A stretch of DNA of 8,526 nucleotides from Candidatus Altimarinota bacterium. GTDB taxonomy: Bacteria > Patescibacteriota > Gracilibacteria > UBA4473. Made by a program: the position numbers and the translations under genes. Positions 7,101 to 8,526 of this stretch are shown here, piece after piece (the stretch's first letter is position 1; each line of letters opens with the position of its first letter). The stretch covers positions 1 through 8,526 of the forward strand of contig JALVIB010000039.1 in NCBI GenBank assembly GCA_027028725.1, given 5' to 3'. The notes below the pieces were generated by a model, which saw only the letters and a program-made list of their open reading frames with translations, did not search any database and was not told where the DNA came from.

Positions 7101-7907
7101 CTAGAAATGATGCCGTTTCCGAACGAGGAATTGATTGACGATAAGCTCAATAAAAAAATCGAAATTTCGCGGGAAATTGTGCGGCTGGCTGCCTTTATTC
7201 GCGGAAATAAAAAAATCAAACTTCGCCAACCGTTGGCAAAACTACAATTTGCAGTGGAAACAAGCGATGATATTCAGCTGACAGAAGCCGATTTGGCGGT
7301 TATCAGATCTGAAGCGAATGTGCATGAAGTGGAAATAATTTCCCGCGAAATTTTAGCAAAATACGCCAAACGAATCGTTAAAGTTAATGCTAAAAAAGTT
7401 GGTCCGCGACTGGGGAAAAAGGTTCAAGAGCTTATTGTTAAAGGAAAACAAGGAGATTTCAACCAAACCCCTAAATCCCCTTATCAGGGGACTTCCGTTC
7501 CAGAAGGAGCGATTGAAATCGCGGGAGAAATTTTGGCGCCGGAAGAATTTGAGTACGGATTTTTGACCCAAGAAGGTGTGGAGGCGGAAGCAACTTCGGA
7601 AGTGGTTGTTTTGCTCGATACAGAAATCACGGAAGACTTGAAAATTGAAGGATTTTCGCGGGAAATTATCCGCGCAATTCAGGACTTGCGAAAAAGTTCT
7701 GGTTTTGAAATTGCCGACCGCATTAAAGTGGAATATTTCACTGAATCCGAGATGCTAAAAAACGCTTTTGATAAATTCCGCGAAAAAATCGCGGGGGAAG
7801 TTTTGGCGACAGAAGTCACAGCCCTCACCCCACCCCTCTCCCCGAGGGAGAGGGAGCCAATTGATATTGGTGGCGAGAAATGTGTTTTGAAGTTGGTGAA
7901 GGTTTAA
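4128..7907 (+). CDS. ileS: Isoleucyl-tRNA synthetase, type 2, with inserted histidine phosphatase domain
   Basis: A 1259-residue cytosolic enzyme that charges tRNA-Ile using ATP. Class I signatures are present: the HIGH motif as HYGH (58-61, within GLPHYGHILAGTIKD) and KMSKS (633-637). The CP1 editing domain shows WTTTPWTLPSN (232-242) and GTGIVHMAPNFGEED (321-335, then D336 nearby in the conserved motif region). Phrases such as NRYWGCPIP, DCWFESGSMPYA and IDQTRGWFYTL-like text are closest to eukaryotic and type 2 bacterial enzymes, as recalled. CEKC (481-484) and C519/C522 could form a zinc site. The anticodon-binding domain begins near DNELDKW (889-895). It is longer than usual: residues about 709-885 are a complete phosphoglycerate-mutase-like domain, and five short stretches come from palindromic repeats. 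Expression is predicted to be controlled by the T-box upstream. No frameshift is visible, so the protein looks intact and functional. Confidence 0.97.
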   Translation: MTKNFPQPDNKKSIDQAEKEILKFWKENKIFEKTLSTRNPLNKFNFFDGPPFATGLPHYGHILAGTIKDAIPRYKTMQGYHIPRKWGWDCHGVPVEFQVEKEHKIGGKPGIEKMGVGKFNELCRSVVMKCASDWRQTVDRMGRFVDLQNDYRTMDPEFMESVWWVFAKLWDKGLVYEGEKVIAYSPKLGSPLSNFEANLNYKPISDPAVTVKFRLLDSSLTRGLGGCYLLAWTTTPWTLPSNLALAVNENLEYVKVKKDDEFFIVGKNLAEKIFGEDAEIVENFAGSDLKGLEYEPLFPFFAEHKNAFQILADDFVSDSDGTGIVHMAPNFGEEDARVCHENGVKYLDPNPIDENGYFDETIPEMNGLYFRADDEVENSREKNANKWVLENLGDKIFKKESITHDYPFCWRTDCALMYRGIKTWFVDVQKIKDKMIEQNQNINWVPSHLKNGRFGKILEGAPDWAISRNRYWGCPIPVWRCEKCGHTEVINSRENLEKKCGKSVEDLHKHFVDDLTWDCEKCQGQMTRIPEVLDCWFESGSMPYASVHYPFENNPSIPLSGEEKNPAKLSNIPPAKRGAKGVDFPSADFIAEGLDQTRGWFYTLHVLGCALFGKNIFKNVVTNGIILAEDGQKMSKSKKNYPDPNLVFEKYGADAMRFYLLNSPVVRGENFRFAEHGVAEVLKQVILPLKSSYQFFSTYANIDNWQPTKLQFIRHGESEHNVKHIYSGKVDDPYHLTEKGREQAEKAAKKLEKFEALFVSPFIRTRETAEIVKEITGFAGEIKIDERIREDHFGNFEGKPIKKGIFRLEDPEFEGGESLDSLKSRMADFFSEISRDFRGKTITACVHGAGFRQAEMVLGAIPAKKEQWKLLPMPKNAGIKVYFPLPQTDNELDKWILSELQVLIRKFRENFDNYALDAALVHIPKFIDKLNNWYLRRSRERFWASGMSEDKISGYETLFHVLLTFSKILAPVCPFFAEELFKNLTGGESVHLEMMPFPNEELIDDKLNKKIEISREIVRLAAFIRGNKKIKLRQPLAKLQFAVETSDDIQLTEADLAVIRSEANVHEVEIISREILAKYAKRIVKVNAKKVGPRLGKKVQELIVKGKQGDFNQTPKSPYQGTSVPEGAIEIAGEILAPEEFEYGFLTQEGVEAEATSEVVVLLDTEITEDLKIEGFSREIIRAIQDLRKSSGFEIADRIKVEYFTESEMLKNAFDKFREKIAGEVLATEVTALTPPLSPREREPIDIGGEKCVLKLVKV
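4782..4809. repeat. Palindromic repeat inside ileS, site 1 (reverse orientation)
   Basis: The stretch starting TCCCTGACAAGGGGGCTAGG encodes residues about 219-227 (SLTRGLGGC), just before the conserved WTTTPWTLPSN of the editing domain. Read on the minus strand it matches the AACCCCT...CCCCTTATCAGGGG family at 5787 and 7466, with several changes. The human enzyme has an ordinary short beta-strand loop here (from memory). Confidence 0.6.
5787..5812. repeat. Palindromic repeat inside ileS, site 2
   Basis: A 26-base element starting AACCCCTCAATCCCC with hairpin CCCCT-TATC-AGGGG (5798-5811). It differs by one base from the copy at 7466-7491. It encodes part of NNPSIPLSGEE (residues about 553-563), between HYPFEN and the conserved ADFIAEG, where related enzymes have only about seven residues. 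Confidence 0.8.
5844..5875. repeat. CCCCCCGC-GCGGGGGG palindromic repeat inside ileS, site 3
   Basis: A perfect eight-base-pair stem, CCCCCCGC-AAA-GCGGGGGG (5844-5862), is followed by CGAAGGGGGTTGA. It encodes about residues 573-583 (PPAKRGAKGVD). An iterated 8-mer copy (5823-5830) separates it from site 2, making a composite insertion of about 23 extra residues. A related hairpin is intergenic at 1564-1590. Confidence 0.75.
6252..6782 (+). other. Histidine phosphatase (phosphoglycerate mutase-like) domain encoded within ileS
   Basis: Residues about 709-885 read as a full domain of this superfamily. RHGESEHN (714-721) gives the phospho-accepting H715. SPFIRTRETAEI (760-771) gives the phosphate-binding Arg. 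IREDHFGNFEGK (788-799) matches the usual L-R-E-x-x-F-G-x-W-E-G segment. GGESLDSLKSR (815-825) and VHGAGFR (846-852, second catalytic H847) follow, and KNAGIKVYF closes it. Every core residue is present, so phosphatase or mutase activity is plausible. It sits after the catalytic core (TYANIDNW, 698-705) and before DNELDKW of the anticodon domain, so the synthetase fold can be preserved on either side. The substrate is unknown. Confidence 0.93.
7466..7491. repeat. Palindromic repeat inside ileS, site 4
   Basis: A 26-base element starting AACCCCTAAATCCCC with the hairpin CCCCT-TATC-AGGGG. It is 25 of 26 identical to site 2 but encodes a different peptide, TPKSPYQG (residues about 1114-1121), because it is read in another frame. 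It interrupts the C-terminal domain between KGKQGDFN and EGAIEIAGE. Confidence 0.8.
7822..7858. repeat. CCCTCTCCC-GGGAGAGGG palindromic repeat near the ileS 3' end, site 5
   Basis: CCCTCTCCC (7834-7842), loop CGA, GGGAGAGGG (7846-7854) form a nine-base-pair stem, preceded by CCCTCACCCCA. It encodes residues about 1232-1243, LTPPLSPREREP, a peptide I recognise as a recurrent product of such repeats read in frame. A relative is in the T-box leader at 3896-3930. Confidence 0.8.
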
Positions 7908-7916
7908 AAAAAATCT

Positions 7917-7966
7917 AAAGTCCGGACTTTTTATTTCATATCGAAGTTGTTTAAGTCCGGACTTAA
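7917..7966. terminator. Twin-palindrome bidirectional terminator
   Basis: Two copies of AAGTCCGGACTT lie in the gap between convergent genes, as palindromes AAAGTCCGGACTTT (7917-7930) and TTAAGTCCGGACTTAA (7951-7966). Since each is self-complementary, the two can also pair with each other in a 12-base stem around a loop of about 22 bases. The first is followed by Ts on the plus strand and the second by Ts on the minus strand, so either gene could terminate here. A regulator-binding role is possible but less likely between gene ends. Confidence 0.65.
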
Positions 7967-7986
7967 AAGATTTTTTCGCGGGAATT

Positions 7987-8448
7987 TTATTTTACCAACT
8001 TACTCGGCACAAAACCCGCTGAAATTGCCTCATCTTTTGTCTGAAAAAATCGGCGGTAGCGGACTTCTGTGCCACGGGCAGGATAAGATTTCGCGGGATA
8101 AAATTTCTTGGTTTTGGCATTTCCGACATACTTGAAATCGTTTAGTTTTAAGTCATCTTCCGTTGGAATCTGACTCCAATAAATTATTCCTGAATCTTCC
8201 AATGCATAATTATCCGCCCAAGTTATTTTTACATTCCCCGAAATTTCCGCGAAAATTTTATCTCCTTCGCGTTTTTGCAATTTAATTGTTGGAATTTCCC
8301 GCGAAATTTTTGTTTCAGTCACTTTAACTTCTGGTTTTTGGAAATCTATTTTCCCGATAAAAAATCCAATAATCGTCATTAGGACTATTGTCGCCAGAGT
8401 TGTAAACTTTGAATTTTCGCGGGATTTTTCTTTGGTTTGATCTTTCAT
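7987..8448 (-). CDS. Small membrane-anchored protein with sunset-like C-terminal domain
   Basis: A 153-residue protein of unknown function. A short charged N-terminus (MKDQTKEKSREN) precedes one hydrophobic segment (about 15-34), which should anchor it in the membrane with the rest outside (inference). The middle, about 35-105, is Lys/Glu-rich and unrecognised, with a likely beta region around ITWADNYALEDSGIIYW. The last 47 residues (YVGNAKTKKFYP... then FFQTKDEAISAGFVPSKLVK) resemble the short 'sunset' or Ada-like domain pattern GN-x-x-K-x-Y-x-P ... F-x-(S/T)-x-x-E-A-x-x-A-G-(Y/F)-x-P-x-K. There are no cysteines, so no metal site. It is convergent with ileS and has its own promoter. Two iterated 8-mer copies inside it encode SRE (S9-E11 and in KISREI). 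Confidence 0.75.
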   Translation of the reverse strand: MKDQTKEKSRENSKFTTLATIVLMTIIGFFIGKIDFQKPEVKVTETKISREIPTIKLQKREGDKIFAEISGNVKITWADNYALEDSGIIYWSQIPTEDDLKLNDFKYVGNAKTKKFYPAKSYPARGTEVRYRRFFQTKDEAISAGFVPSKLVK

Positions 8449-8455
8449 TATTCTG

Positions 8456-8484
8456 AATATAAATTTTCGCGGGATTTTTGTCTA
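8456..8484 (-). promoter_or_regulatory. Promoter of the small membrane protein, probably leaderless
   Basis: Reading leftward, TAGACA (8484-8479, five of six) and TATATT (8461-8456, five of six) are exactly 17 bases apart. The ATG at 8448 begins after a seven-base gap, where transcription should start, and no Shine-Dalgarno sequence exists. An iterated 8-mer copy (8466-8473) fills the spacer between the two boxes. Confidence 0.6.
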
Positions 8485-8526
8485 ATTTATAAAAAAGTGT
8501 CAAAAAATCTTGCATTTTATCTTAAA

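Larger units (their letters stand above)
888..8473. repeat. Highly iterated 8-mer CCCGCGAA / TTCGCGGG, about 33 copies
   Basis: Forward copies (CCCGCGAA) begin at 888, 1463, 1650, 2536, 3029, 3635, 3753, 4079, 4373, 5263, 5602, 5823, 6711, 6940, 7342, 8298. Reverse copies (TTCGCGGG) begin at 1208, 1751, 1953, 2310, 2719, 3141, 3442, 3999, 4977, 6124, 6626, 7166, 7655, 7975, 8090, 8416, 8466. Most have the wider form AATCCCGCGAAAATT, with A/T runs on both sides. Chance would give well under one copy in this length. They occur in every complete gene and in most gaps, in all reading frames, and in both orientations about equally, so selection appears to act on the DNA itself. Confidence 0.95.

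Noticed and set aside
888..8473. CRISPR array or tandem repeat
   Set aside because: The iterated 8-mer is irregularly spaced, in both orientations and mostly inside genes; there are no regular spacers.

Overview
The window is an AT-rich bacterial segment using the standard genetic code (all four complete genes end in TAA). Its style suggests a Candidate Phyla Radiation (Patescibacteria) genome, inferred from a type 2 (eukaryote-like) IleRS, a secreted multi-PKD protein, a small membrane-anchored orphan, leaderless-looking promoters, and many short GC-rich palindromic repeats in AT-rich DNA. The phylum is inference; I cannot place it more finely.

Layout, left to right: the first 16 codons of a leftward gene (1-48); a leftward archaeal/GlmU-like sugar-1-phosphate nucleotidylyltransferase with a left-handed beta-helix domain (211-1416); a divergent intergenic region with promoters in both directions and several repeats (1417-1714); a rightward secreted protein of about six PKD-like domains (1715-3631) ending at a strong hairpin terminator (3718-3745); a rightward transcription unit with its own promoter, a roughly 320-nt leader containing a T-box riboswitch, and ileS (4128-7907); a twin-palindrome bidirectional terminator (7917-7966); and a leftward small membrane-anchored protein with a sunset-like C-terminus (7987-8448).

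Three things stand out. (1) IleRS carries a complete histidine phosphatase (phosphoglycerate-mutase-like) domain, residues about 709-885, between its catalytic core and anticodon-binding domain; the expected catalytic residues are present. (2) An 8-mer, CCCGCGAA or its complement TTCGCGGG, occurs about 33 times by hand count, roughly once per 260 bp, in both orientations, in genes and between them. This resembles cyanobacterial HIP1 or a DNA-uptake sequence. (3) GC-rich palindromic repeats are inserted in frame at five places in ileS, and also in its T-box leader, resembling Rickettsia palindromic elements.

The T-box would tie ileS expression to uncharged tRNA-Ile. The other genes do not form an obvious pathway: one is nucleotide-sugar synthesis for the envelope, two are surface or envelope proteins of unknown role.
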